Origin: CAZBXE01 sp964496125
GTDB taxonomy: Bacteria > Chlamydiota > Chlamydiia > Chlamydiales > CAZBXE01
Direction of reading: 5' to 3'
Assembly: GCA_964496125.1 (NCBI GenBank)
Contig: CAZBXE010000004.1
Span: 108,092 to 172,091 of the forward strand
DNA: 64,000 nt
The notes under the pieces are model-generated. The model was given only the letters and a program-made list of their open reading frames with translations, ran no database searches and was not told where the DNA came from. Positions 16,169 through 23,982 of the stretch are shown in pieces. The first letter of the stretch is position 1. Each line of letters begins with the position of its first letter. Position numbers and translations under genes: made by a program.

Positions 16169-16568
16169 CCAGGTGCCGAAAGCCAGCAAGTTCTGCTGCG
16201 TTTTTTATGCTTTGATAGGTTCCAAATTGCGCTTTTTTATCGGAGAATAGCTGCGGTTTTGCTTGAGGGTGATGCGTTTTTTCAAGTTTAAGGATCGTTG
16301 CTAGTTCTTCTACATCCACTTTTTTCTTGTGGATCCAAATGGTGTTGTCCTCTCTTAAGTAGATCGCAATCGGGCTATTTTCAAGGGTTGCTTTTCCTTC
16401 GACGTGATGGACCCCGTCTGCTAGCTCCACACGGTCAAGTTCGAGCAGAGGGGCAATTACAATGAATACAATCAAAATGCAAAAAACAACATCAATCAGA
16501 GGTGTGAGGTTAACTTCGGGAGAGTCTAACTCTTCTTTTCTCTTTGCGAAAAAACGAGGTCTTCCCAT
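16146..16568 (-). CDS. tolR: ExbD/TolR biopolymer transport protein
   Basis: 140 residues with the family layout: short cytoplasmic N-terminus, one membrane helix and a periplasmic domain. The helix reads N-L-T-P-L-I-D-V-V-F with the proton-conducting D26 in place. The gene lies 10 bp after tolQ and overlaps the TolA-like gene. It would form the motor stator with TolQ, energised by the proton gradient. Either TolR or ExbD would be valid naming; the tolB-pal neighbourhood favours TolR. Confidence 0.93.
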   Translation of the reverse strand: MGRPRFFAKRKEELDSPEVNLTPLIDVVFCILIVFIVIAPLLELDRVELADGVHHVEGKATLENSPIAIYLREDNTIWIHKKKVDVEELATILKLEKTHHPQAKPQLFSDKKAQFGTYQSIKNAAELAGFRHLDVILKPT

Positions 16569-16578
16569 TGCTTAATGC

Positions 16579-17301
16579 CTACACATCTATTTTTCGATAA
16601 TGTAATTCTACCTGTGCGAGCATCTCGCTGCAAAAACAGGCAAAGTCTGTTTCATAATAGCGAAGACGATTTTTTAGGTAGCTGTAGCCAATGAGGGCAG
16701 GGATAGCATTGAGAAGCCCCATGACTGTAGTTGCAAGGGCAAGGGAGATTCCGCCTAACATGGCTTGGCTAGAAGCGCTTGCGCCATAGGTGTTCATATT
16801 TGCAAAGGTGATCAAAATCCCCCATNNNNNNNNNNGAGCCAGTGATTGCACAGTCGATAGGATAAAGAGGTTTTTCTCGAGATTGCGGATGTGGGTTGCC
16901 AGTGAGGTTTGTAAGTTTGCTTCTACATACCCTATGTCATTAGGGGAGAGGCAAGGTGGCGTCTTGTCGTCTTGTTCGTTTTCCGTGAAGTGGTGGTTCT
17001 TATTGAGGAGATCGATGGTGTTGTTTTTGAGGACAACATAGGACTCAAGAAAAGGGTTTATAGCAAATGTTTTTTTGAAACTTTGGGTTGGAACACCTAA
17101 AGGATTTCTTTTGTATTTTTGAAACGAAGAGCGAAATTTCTGTGATTCCGAGGCCACCGACAGAGATTCCCACATCTTATAAAGGAGGATAATCCAGGTA
17201 AGAATGGAAAGTAGCAGCAGTGTGAGCATGATAATTTTGCCAAAAAGGTCGGATTGGACATAAGCTTCAAAGAATGGGTTGCTAGCAATGCTGATTTTCA
17301 T
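16579..17301 (-). CDS. tolQ: ExbB/TolQ proton channel protein (interrupted by an assembly gap)
   Basis: Inner-membrane proton channel subunit. I place the start at ATG 17301 rather than the longer frame to 17370, because M-K-I-S-I-A-S-N-P-F-F-E-A-Y precedes the first helix directly. Three membrane segments are visible (about residues 20-45, 150-170 and 185-210). Ten Ns fall inside the most conserved signature: the sequence goes from T-V-Q-S-L-A straight to W-G-I-L-I, where relatives have about nine residues (P-F-L-G-L-L-G-T-V). The frame is kept across the gap, so the gene is probably intact and roughly 15 bases are missing beyond the Ns. Divergent from dsbD. Confidence 0.9.
   Translation of the reverse strand: MKISIASNPFFEAYVQSDLFGKIIMLTLLLLSILTWIILLYKMWESLSVASESQKFRSSFQKYKRNPLGVPTQSFKKTFAINPFLESYVVLKNNTIDLLNKNHHFTENEQDDKTPPCLSPNDIGYVEANLQTSLATHIRNLEKNLFILSTVQSLAXXXXWGILITFANMNTYGASASSQAMLGGISLALATTVMGLLNAIPALIGYSYLKNRLRYYETDFACFCSEMLAQVELHYRKIDV
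16826..16835. other. Assembly gap of 10 N inside tolQ
   Basis: Ten ambiguous bases. Comparison with the invariant TolQ motif suggests about 25 real bases belong here, so the gap length is a placeholder. Confidence 0.95.
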
Positions 17302-17389
17302 TAAAATAAGGTAATAATTTTTCAAAACTGTCGCGGGCGTTAGAATAGCGAATTTTGATTTCGCGGGCAATCACGATTTGAGGAGAACG

Positions 17390-19642
17390 ATGAAGAAAGG
17401 GTTATTTTGTTTTATCTGCTGGCTTCTGTTACTAGGGGCTCTCCCTTTGCATGCAGAAGAGATTGAGGAGGTAAGTCCGCTTCGTGTGGAGCTTATTTCT
17501 GAGCAGGAATCGATTCAGCCAGGGCACCCTTTCTGGGTTCTTTTAAAAATTAATCTTGATGAAGGCTGGCACGTTTATTGGAAAAACCCAGGCGACGTAG
17601 GCATTCCTATTACAGTAAACTGGAACCTGCCCAAGGGTTTTGAGGCAAAAGAGGTTCTTTGGCCTACGCCGATTAGGTTTCAGCAAGGAAGTGTCATTGG
17701 TTTTGGGTATGAGAAAGAAGTGCTTGCCTTGGTTCAAATTACGCCTAAGGAAGAGGTTGTTTCCGGATCTACAGCCTCTTTGACTGCGAATTTAGACTGG
17801 TTGACTTGTTCTTTAGAGAATTGCCTGCCAGGAGATGCTTCCATCTCTCTCGACCTTCCTGTGAGCGGAGCTGCGGCAAGAGTAAATGCAGCTGCGATTT
17901 CCCTGTTTGCTGAAGCAAGGAAGATGATGCCAAGAGAGGGGCTCTTTGTGGAGGCGATTGTCACTAAAGAGGGAATGGAGGTTGTTTTTGATGCCCCTAG
18001 TAGTATGCCGGTAGAGGGAGTAGAAGTCTTTTTCTTTCCCGAGGAATCGAAGGTTTTTGACCCCCACCAGGAGCTACGGCTTTCTAAAGTAGACACAAAG
18101 CCTGAGCGGTATGTTGTCGGTCCTATTGCTTTTGAGGCGGAGAATGAGACGCCGGAGGTGCTACGTGGTATTTTAGTTTTGAAGTCTCTTGGCAAGACAT
18201 TTAGTTACCAGATTGAGCACAAACTTGCAGAAGAAGAGCAGGCTGCCTTAAAGGAGACGAAGAAGATGGCCGACTTCGTAAGTCACATTCCCCAAGAGAT
18301 CCGAATGGATTTTGAAGGGGGCTTTGCCTTTGCTCTTCTTCTTGCTTTTCTAGGCGGTATCTCTTTAAACCTGATGCCCTGCGTTTTGCCTGTGATCTCT
18401 CTGAAGATCTTGAGTTTTTTAAATCTTGCTGGGAAGAGTCGGACGCTTATTTGGCAGCATGGCCTTCTTTTTACGCTAGGCGTTGTTCTCTCATTTTGGG
18501 CACTGGCTGGTTTTCTTTTAGTTCTCCGTTCCTATGGGCAAGCTGTTGGCTGGGGCTTTCAGCTCCAAGACCCTCTTTTTGTAGGTTTACTTGCTTGCTT
18601 TTTACTTGTGTTCAGTTTGAGTTTTTTCGGAGTGTTTACCTTTGGAAATAAAGTGGCATCCCTTGTAGGGCAGGCTGAGGCAAAACAAGCAAATGATGAA
18701 AAAAGTTCGCTTGGCCTTTTTGGATCATTTGTAAAGGGTGTGGTGGCAACAACGGTAGCAACTCCTTGCACAGGTCCCTTTTTGGGTTCTGCGATGGGGT
18801 TTGCCCTTACCTTATCTCCTTTGGCGGCAATGGTTATTTTCACATCTCTTGGCCTTGGGATGGCCTCACCATATCTCGTCTTGACATTCTTCCCAAACCT
18901 TCTTGTTTATCTGCCTAAGCCTGGTGTTTGGATGGAGACGTTTAGACAGCTGATGGGTTTTATTCTGCTTGCAACTGTCCTGTGGCTTGTGTGGGTTTTT
19001 GCTGCCCTTACAGAAGATACTGGGATTATGGGCTTGCTTTGCGCATTTCTTCTGCTCTCTTTTGGTTCGTGGGCCTTTGGAACCTGGTCTAGCCCCTTTC
19101 AGAAAAAGCCTGTTCGCTTAGCCGCAGTGCTTGCAGCTGCTCTTTGCTTTGTTGGAGGGGGGGTCATGACGTACCAGGCTTCTTCCTGTGTGGACCTGGC
19201 TGTCTGCAAAAAACTAAACGCAGAGAGAGCAAAACGCTCTCCCGTAGCGCATTCCGATTGGGAACCTTTTTCCAAGGAGAGAGTAGCAGAACTCCGTGCT
19301 CAGGGTGTGCCTGTGTTTGTCGATTTTACTGCGAAATGGTGTTTGATTTGCCAAGCGAACTTACTGACTCTAGAAAGTAGAGAGGTGGGTAAAAAGTTTA
19401 GCGAAAGACGAATTGTGAAGATGAAGGCGGATTGGACAAAGAGCGATCCTTCTATCACAGAAGAACTGCGTAAATATGGAAGAAGCGGCGTGCCTCTTTA
19501 TCTTCTCTTTGATTCGAATCTGGAGAAACCGCCGCTTGTGCTTCCTCAAGTTTTGACGCCCGAGGTTGTGGCTGATTATCTGAATAAAGTTGATAACCAT
19601 TCACCTGTGGATTATCCCCTTGCTTCCCATCGAGCTGATTGA
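17390..19642 (+). CDS. dsbD: Thiol:disulfide interchange protein DsbD
   Basis: Carries electrons from cytoplasmic thioredoxin across the membrane to periplasmic thiol proteins. AGGAG at 17381 points to the ATG at 17390 (750 residues); the TTG at 17378 is upstream of that site. Order: signal peptide; periplasmic alpha-like domain (about 25-270) with a C-x5-C pair in W-L-T-C-S-L-E-N-C; eight-helix beta domain (about 315-600) with the two redox Cys in L-M-P-C-V-L-P and A-T-P-C-T-G-P; and a C-terminal thioredoxin-like domain with active site W-C-L-I-C. All redox pairs are present. It is first in a plus-strand run with tatD and the sdh genes, as in C. trachomatis. A strong reducing route to the periplasm fits the disulfide-linked chlamydial envelope. 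Confidence 0.95.
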   Translation: MKKGLFCFICWLLLLGALPLHAEEIEEVSPLRVELISEQESIQPGHPFWVLLKINLDEGWHVYWKNPGDVGIPITVNWNLPKGFEAKEVLWPTPIRFQQGSVIGFGYEKEVLALVQITPKEEVVSGSTASLTANLDWLTCSLENCLPGDASISLDLPVSGAAARVNAAAISLFAEARKMMPREGLFVEAIVTKEGMEVVFDAPSSMPVEGVEVFFFPEESKVFDPHQELRLSKVDTKPERYVVGPIAFEAENETPEVLRGILVLKSLGKTFSYQIEHKLAEEEQAALKETKKMADFVSHIPQEIRMDFEGGFAFALLLAFLGGISLNLMPCVLPVISLKILSFLNLAGKSRTLIWQHGLLFTLGVVLSFWALAGFLLVLRSYGQAVGWGFQLQDPLFVGLLACFLLVFSLSFFGVFTFGNKVASLVGQAEAKQANDEKSSLGLFGSFVKGVVATTVATPCTGPFLGSAMGFALTLSPLAAMVIFTSLGLGMASPYLVLTFFPNLLVYLPKPGVWMETFRQLMGFILLATVLWLVWVFAALTEDTGIMGLLCAFLLLSFGSWAFGTWSSPFQKKPVRLAAVLAAALCFVGGGVMTYQASSCVDLAVCKKLNAERAKRSPVAHSDWEPFSKERVAELRAQGVPVFVDFTAKWCLICQANLLTLESREVGKKFSERRIVKMKADWTKSDPSITEELRKYGRSGVPLYLLFDSNLEKPPLVLPQVLTPEVVADYLNKVDNHSPVDYPLASHRAD

Positions 19643-20396
19643 TTCTCACGCCCATCTGATGGCAACTCCCTTGTATGAAGATTTGGGGGATGTTCTTTCC
19701 CGCGCTGCCGAGGCGGGGGTAAAGAGGGTCGTCAATATTTGTACCGACCAAGAGACTCTTGCTAGGGGATTGCATTCTCTTTCCGCTTATGAGGGGCTTT
19801 ATCTGACAGCGGCGACGACGCCTCATGATGTCGAAGGGGAAGGGGAGAGCTTCTTTCCTCTTGTGGAAAAAGCGGCGAGCGAAAAAAAACTTGTTGCTAT
19901 TGGCGAGACAGGCCTTGACTATCACTACGAACATTCTCCCAAGGAAAAGCAGAAAAAATACCTTCGTCTTTACCTACAGCTTGCCAAAAAGCATGCTCTT
20001 CCGGTTGTGATCCACTGTCGTGAGGCTTTCCCCGATCTTTTTAAGATTTTGGGGGAGGAGTATCAGGGCGGGGCTGGGGTGCTCCATTGCTTTACGGGCA
20101 CCCTTGAAGAGGCTAAAAAGGTGATTGAAAGTGGGCTTTATCTTTCGCTAAGCGGGATCGTGACGTTTAAAAAAAGTGACATGCTGCAAGAAGTTGCCTC
20201 TTGGATGCCGCTAGAGAGGCTTTTGATTGAAACGGACGCTCCTTACCTTGCTCCTCAAAGCAAAAGGGGCAAGACGAATGAGCCTGCCTTTCTTTTGGAG
20301 ACAGCGATCTTTATTGCGAAGTTAAAAGGGGTGACCTTGGAAGAGCTTGCGCGTGTTACCTCTCAGAATGCCCGTTCCCTCTTCACCCTCCCCTAA
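19590..20396 (+). CDS. tatD: TatD family metal-dependent DNase
   Basis: Metal-dependent hydrolase of the TatD/YcfH family with deoxyribonuclease activity in DNA repair or quality control. The TIM-barrel metal ligands are visible: D-S-H-A-H near the start, the G-E-T-G-L-D-Y motif, V-I-H-C-R, L-H-C-F-T-G and I-E-T-D-A-P-Y. About 255-268 residues. There is no ATG before the D-S-H-A-H motif; the candidates are TTG at 19590 (used here) or 19620, both within the 3' end of dsbD, so the start is uncertain and translation is probably coupled. An eleven-C tract follows the stop. Confidence 0.93.
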   Translation: MITIHLWIIPLLPIELIDSHAHLMATPLYEDLGDVLSRAAEAGVKRVVNICTDQETLARGLHSLSAYEGLYLTAATTPHDVEGEGESFFPLVEKAASEKKLVAIGETGLDYHYEHSPKEKQKKYLRLYLQLAKKHALPVVIHCREAFPDLFKILGEEYQGGAGVLHCFTGTLEEAKKVIESGLYLSLSGIVTFKKSDMLQEVASWMPLERLLIETDAPYLAPQSKRGKTNEPAFLLETAIFIAKLKGVTLEELARVTSQNARSLFTLP

Positions 20397-20416
20397 CCCT
20401 CTCCCCCCCCCCCGTC

Positions 20417-20456
20417 TTTTTTTTGCAATTCACGCCAGGCTTGCAATTTTGCAATT
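20417..20456 (+). repeat. ~38-bp dispersed repeat, copy 1
   Basis: A T-run followed by GCAATTCACGCCAGGC and TTGCAATTTTGCAATT. It matches 34511-34548 with only three or four differences. Each copy contains three TGCAATT-like words. This one sits between tatD and the sdhC promoter. Confidence 0.85.
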
Positions 20457-20472
20457 CTTAAGCTGCTTCTGA

Positions 20473-20501
20473 TTGACTAAATGTTGGTGATCAGGTAGAT
20501 A
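20473..20501 (+). promoter_or_regulatory. Predicted sigma-70/sigma-66 promoter of the sdh operon
   Basis: TTGACT (20473-20478), a 17-base spacer and TAGATA (20496-20501). This is the best -35/-10 pair I see in the window. Start would be around 20508, only a few bases before the sdhC ATG at 20513, so the message would have almost no leader. Confidence 0.7.
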
Positions 20502-20512
20502 TCACTCTTAAG

Positions 20513-21319
20513 ATGATGAAAACAGAGTCAATCCCAAAAGCCTTTGTGTGGCGCCGCCTCCATTCCCTTACAGGCGTCTTCCTCTCCCTCTTTCTTATCG
20601 AACACCTGTTCATCAATTCACAATCTGCCCTCTTTTTTGGGGGTGATGGACTTGGATTTATTCACTCTGTGAACTCCTTACATGATCTTCCCTACCTGGT
20701 TGTGATTGAGAGTCTTCTTTTAGGCGCTCCTATTGCTCTTCATGCCATCTATGGGATCCACATTATCCGCACGGGGAAGATGAACTCAGGGGCAAGTGAT
20801 GGTACCACCCCTTCGCTTGGCATGTACCCAAGAAATAAAGCATATTCGTGGCAGAGGATCACTTCTTGGATTTTGCTTGTGGGCATTGTTGCCCATGTTG
20901 TTCACATGCGGATTGTAGAGTACCCTGAGGCAGAAAAATGGGAACAAGAGACCTTTTATAAAGTACGTTTGCAGGCAGATCCGGGCCTCATCCGACTCGC
21001 AGAGCGGCTTCATGTGCAACTTGAAGAGTCAGGAGGCCAGGTGATAGCCTTTGCTAGAGATTTTGGAACTGCGGAGCTTTTAGTTGTCAGAGAGACATTT
21101 AAAATGCCTTTCATGATGACACTTTACACAATTTTTGTTCTTGCAGCTTGCTACCATGGCTTCAATGGATTTTTTACGTTCTTAATCACATGGGGAATCA
21201 CTCTTTCCGAAAGGTCTCAGAAACTTTTTCTTAAAGTTTCGTACGCCCTTATGGGTATCGTTTCTTTTCTTGGCCTTGCAAGTATTTTTGGCACGTATTG
21301 GATCAATTTGAAATCATGA
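20513..21319 (+). CDS. sdhC: Succinate dehydrogenase cytochrome b subunit
   Basis: Membrane anchor of succinate dehydrogenase/fumarate reductase, of the single-polypeptide five-helix type (Bacillus/Chlamydia). 268 residues. Haem-ligand-type histidines stand in helices: R-R-L-H-S-L-T-G, L-I-E-H-L-F, L-H-A-I-Y-G-I-H and V-A-H-V-V-H-M-R. Five hydrophobic helices are visible. Two in-frame ATGs (20513 and 20516) occur with no Shine-Dalgarno; see the promoter just upstream. The stop overlaps the sdhA ATG in an ATGA. Confidence 0.94.
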   Translation: MMKTESIPKAFVWRRLHSLTGVFLSLFLIEHLFINSQSALFFGGDGLGFIHSVNSLHDLPYLVVIESLLLGAPIALHAIYGIHIIRTGKMNSGASDGTTPSLGMYPRNKAYSWQRITSWILLVGIVAHVVHMRIVEYPEAEKWEQETFYKVRLQADPGLIRLAERLHVQLEESGGQVIAFARDFGTAELLVVRETFKMPFMMTLYTIFVLAACYHGFNGFFTFLITWGITLSERSQKLFLKVSYALMGIVSFLGLASIFGTYWINLKS

Positions 21320-23199
21320 GCAGGAAAAAAAAACACATTGTCGTTGTGGGGGGAGGGCTTGCTGGTCTCTCTACTGTTGTGAAAGCAGTAGAGAGTGGCT
21401 GCTCGGTTTCTCTTGTTTCTGTCACACCTGTTAAAAGATCTCATTCCGTCTGTGCCCAAGGGGGCATCAACGCTGCCATGAACACGATGGGAGAAAATGA
21501 CTCTCCGCTCATTCATGCCTATGACACCTTGAGAGGGGGCGATTTTCTTGCTAATCAACCGCCCGTTTATGAAATGTGCATGGCAGGGCCTGCAATTATC
21601 CATCTTATGGATCGGTTTGGCTGTCCCTTTAACCGCACTGCTGAAGGGAATTTGGATTTTCGCAGGTTTGGGGGAACCTTATACAACCGTACAGCCTTCT
21701 GCGGCGCTTCCACAGGGCAGCAGCTGCTTTATGCACTTGATGAGCAAGTAAGAAGATCGGAAGCTAAAGGACTTGTGAAAAAATTTGAGAATCATGAGTT
21801 CATGCGGCTTTGCCAAGATGAAACTGGATATGCCCGCGGTATTGTGGTGATGGATCTGTTCAATCTTAAACTCTCTATCCTTAAAGGAGATGCTGTTGTC
21901 ATCGCCTCAGGAGGGCCGGGCCTAATCTTTAAGAAGTCGACGAATTCCACCTTTTGTACGGGCGCAGCCAATGGCAGACTCTATAAACAGGGGATGAAGT
22001 ATGCAAATGGGGAGTTTATCCAGATCCACCCCACAGCTATACCGGGTGTAGATAAGCTTCGATTGATCTCTGAGTCCGTACGAGGCGAGGGGGGGAGAGT
22101 TTGGGTTGTAGGGGATTCTTCCAAGTCGATCCGTCTTTCCGATGGGAAGAGTATCCCTTGTGGGATAACAGGAAAACCTTGGTATTTCCTCGAGGAGATG
22201 TATCCCATTTTTGGGAATTTGGTCCCAAGGGATATTGGCGCACGGGAAGTCCTTAGGATCTGCAATATGGGGCTTGGGGTGGATGGAAAGATGCAAGTAT
22301 ACCTCGATGTCACCCACCTTCCGGAAGAAAAGCTTAAGAAATTAAGCTCCGTTCTTGAGACCTACCAGAAGTTTACAGGAGAAGATCCGAGGAAGGTGCC
22401 GATGAAAATCTTCCCGGCTGTGCACTATTCGATGGGCGGCGCGTGGGTAGATTATCCAGCCGCAGATGCCTTCGATAGGGAGAAAAGATTTAGGCATATG
22501 ACGAACATGTTGGGCTGCTTCAATGTCGGAGAGTCTGATTATCAATACCATGGTGCCAATAGGTTGGGGGCAAATTCTCTTCTCTCTTGTATCTTTGGAG
22601 GTCTTGTTACAGGGAAGGAAGTTGCCCGTTTTGTGGATACGGTAGAGGGCGAGGCAAGGGAAAGCGATTTTGAAAGTGCTTTGGAAAAAGAGAAAGCGTT
22701 TAAAGCAGACCTGATGAGCCGAAAAGGGGGGGAAAATGTCCACGCTTTGCATAATGAGCTCTCCCATTTTATGGTGCAAAACGTGACCGTGGAAAGAACT
22801 AACCCCGATTTGGAAAAGACATATCAGAAGATTGAGGAGATTGAAGAGAGATATAAAAATATTTCACTTGATGATAGAGCGCAATTTGCTAATCGGACGT
22901 ATTGCTTTGCTAATCAGTTTGATGCGATGCTGGCTCTTTCAAAAGTGATTGTGAAAGGCGCTTTTCTAAGAGATGAATTTCGAGGGAGCCATTTTAAAGA
23001 GGCTTTTCCCAAAAGAGATGATGAACACTGGCTTAAGACGACGATCGCAGAGTACGACTCTAAGGCAAATGCACCCAAATTTTCGTATGAAGAGGTTGAC
23101 ATGCCTTACTGGAAGCCTGTAAAGAGAGATTACCAGAGAGCGCACGGAGAGATTCCCGCGCCTGACTATGTGCCCAAAAAGCTGGAGTTACCATTATAA
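21316..23199 (+). CDS. sdhA: Succinate dehydrogenase flavoprotein subunit
   Basis: Oxidises succinate to fumarate in the TCA cycle and feeds electrons to SdhB. The ATG at 21316 overlaps the sdhC stop (ATGA), better than the in-frame TTG at 21298; 627 residues. Features: FAD-binding V-V-G-G-G-L-A-G-L-S near the N-terminus, the R-S-H-S-V-C-A-Q-G-G-I region with the FAD-linking His, H-P-T-A-I-P-G, R-G-E-G-G and the C-terminal N-R-L-G-A-N-S-L-L. Bacillus/epsilon-type SdhA, not the shorter E. coli form. The stop codon lies inside the start region of sdhB. Confidence 0.96.
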   Translation: MSRKKKHIVVVGGGLAGLSTVVKAVESGCSVSLVSVTPVKRSHSVCAQGGINAAMNTMGENDSPLIHAYDTLRGGDFLANQPPVYEMCMAGPAIIHLMDRFGCPFNRTAEGNLDFRRFGGTLYNRTAFCGASTGQQLLYALDEQVRRSEAKGLVKKFENHEFMRLCQDETGYARGIVVMDLFNLKLSILKGDAVVIASGGPGLIFKKSTNSTFCTGAANGRLYKQGMKYANGEFIQIHPTAIPGVDKLRLISESVRGEGGRVWVVGDSSKSIRLSDGKSIPCGITGKPWYFLEEMYPIFGNLVPRDIGAREVLRICNMGLGVDGKMQVYLDVTHLPEEKLKKLSSVLETYQKFTGEDPRKVPMKIFPAVHYSMGGAWVDYPAADAFDREKRFRHMTNMLGCFNVGESDYQYHGANRLGANSLLSCIFGGLVTGKEVARFVDTVEGEARESDFESALEKEKAFKADLMSRKGGENVHALHNELSHFMVQNVTVERTNPDLEKTYQKIEEIEERYKNISLDDRAQFANRTYCFANQFDAMLALSKVIVKGAFLRDEFRGSHFKEAFPKRDDEHWLKTTIAEYDSKANAPKFSYEEVDMPYWKPVKRDYQRAHGEIPAPDYVPKKLELPL

Positions 23200-23966
23200 G
23201 CAAGAAGGCAGTTTTTAAAATCTTTCGCGGCGAGCCGGGAAAGCAGTATTTTGAAGAGTTTGTTCTTGATGTCTATCCTATGATGAACGTCATCTGCGCT
23301 CTTTTGGATATTCAGTTGAATCCCATTAACCGTAGGGGGGAGAAAGTAACCCCTGTTGTCTGGGAAGATGGGTGCTTAGAGGAGGTTTGCGGTTCTTGCT
23401 CTATGTTGATTAACGGCAGGCCAAGGCAGGCATGTACCGCTCTTGTAGAAAAAATTTTGGAACAAAATGGGCAAGAGCCGATTGTTTTAGCTCCACTTTC
23501 TAAATTTCCCTTGGTCCGTGATTTGCGGGTTGATCGGAGCGTAATGTTTCAGAACCTGAAAAAGGTGCATGCTTGGGTAGATGTTGATTCTACCTTTGAA
23601 CGAGGACCTGGGCCAAAAATTGACCAGGTCAAGCAAGACCTGATGTATTCGCTCTCTCAGTGCATGACATGCGGCTGCTGCGCTGAAGCCTGCCCCCAGA
23701 TGAATGAGCACTCAGCCTTTATCGGTCCTGCCACAGTTGCGCAGGTGTGGTATTTCAACCTGCATCCTATAGGCCAGTATAAAAAAGGAGAGAGATTGCG
23801 CGTGATGATGGAGAAAGGGGGAATTAGTGATTGCGGAAATGCACAAAACTGTGTTCGTGTTTGCCCAAAAAATCTTCCTTTGACAGATGCTATTTCAGCT
23901 ATCGGGCGGCAGACGACTCTGCAGGCTTTTAAACAACTTTTTAGTTTCCCAGATCTCCTGGAATAA
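23193..23966 (+). CDS. sdhB: Succinate dehydrogenase iron-sulfur subunit (apparent AUU start)
   Basis: Transfers electrons from the flavin to the membrane anchor. The first ATG in frame (23280) would remove about 29 residues that are clearly part of the protein: V-F-K-I-F-R-G-E-P-G-K-Q-Y-F-E-E-F matches the first beta strands of the 2Fe-2S domain. The frame is open back to 23166 but contains no ATG, GTG, TTG or CTG. ATT at 23193 has GGAG five bases upstream, so I place the start there (257 residues), overlapping the sdhA stop by seven bases. Cluster ligands: C-x4-C-G-S-C for 2Fe-2S, and C-M-T-C-G-C-C plus C-V-R-V-C-P for the other centres. A sequencing error at the start codon is the alternative. 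Confidence 0.92.
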   Translation: MISKKAVFKIFRGEPGKQYFEEFVLDVYPMMNVICALLDIQLNPINRRGEKVTPVVWEDGCLEEVCGSCSMLINGRPRQACTALVEKILEQNGQEPIVLAPLSKFPLVRDLRVDRSVMFQNLKKVHAWVDVDSTFERGPGPKIDQVKQDLMYSLSQCMTCGCCAEACPQMNEHSAFIGPATVAQVWYFNLHPIGQYKKGERLRVMMEKGGISDCGNAQNCVRVCPKNLPLTDAISAIGRQTTLQAFKQLFSFPDLLE

Positions 23967-23982
23967 GTTACAATCCTCCTGC

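Noticed and set aside
20403..20413. Eleven-C tract as a phase-variable switch
   Set aside because: It lies after the tatD stop and outside the sdhC promoter, so slippage would have no clear effect; also prone to assembly error.
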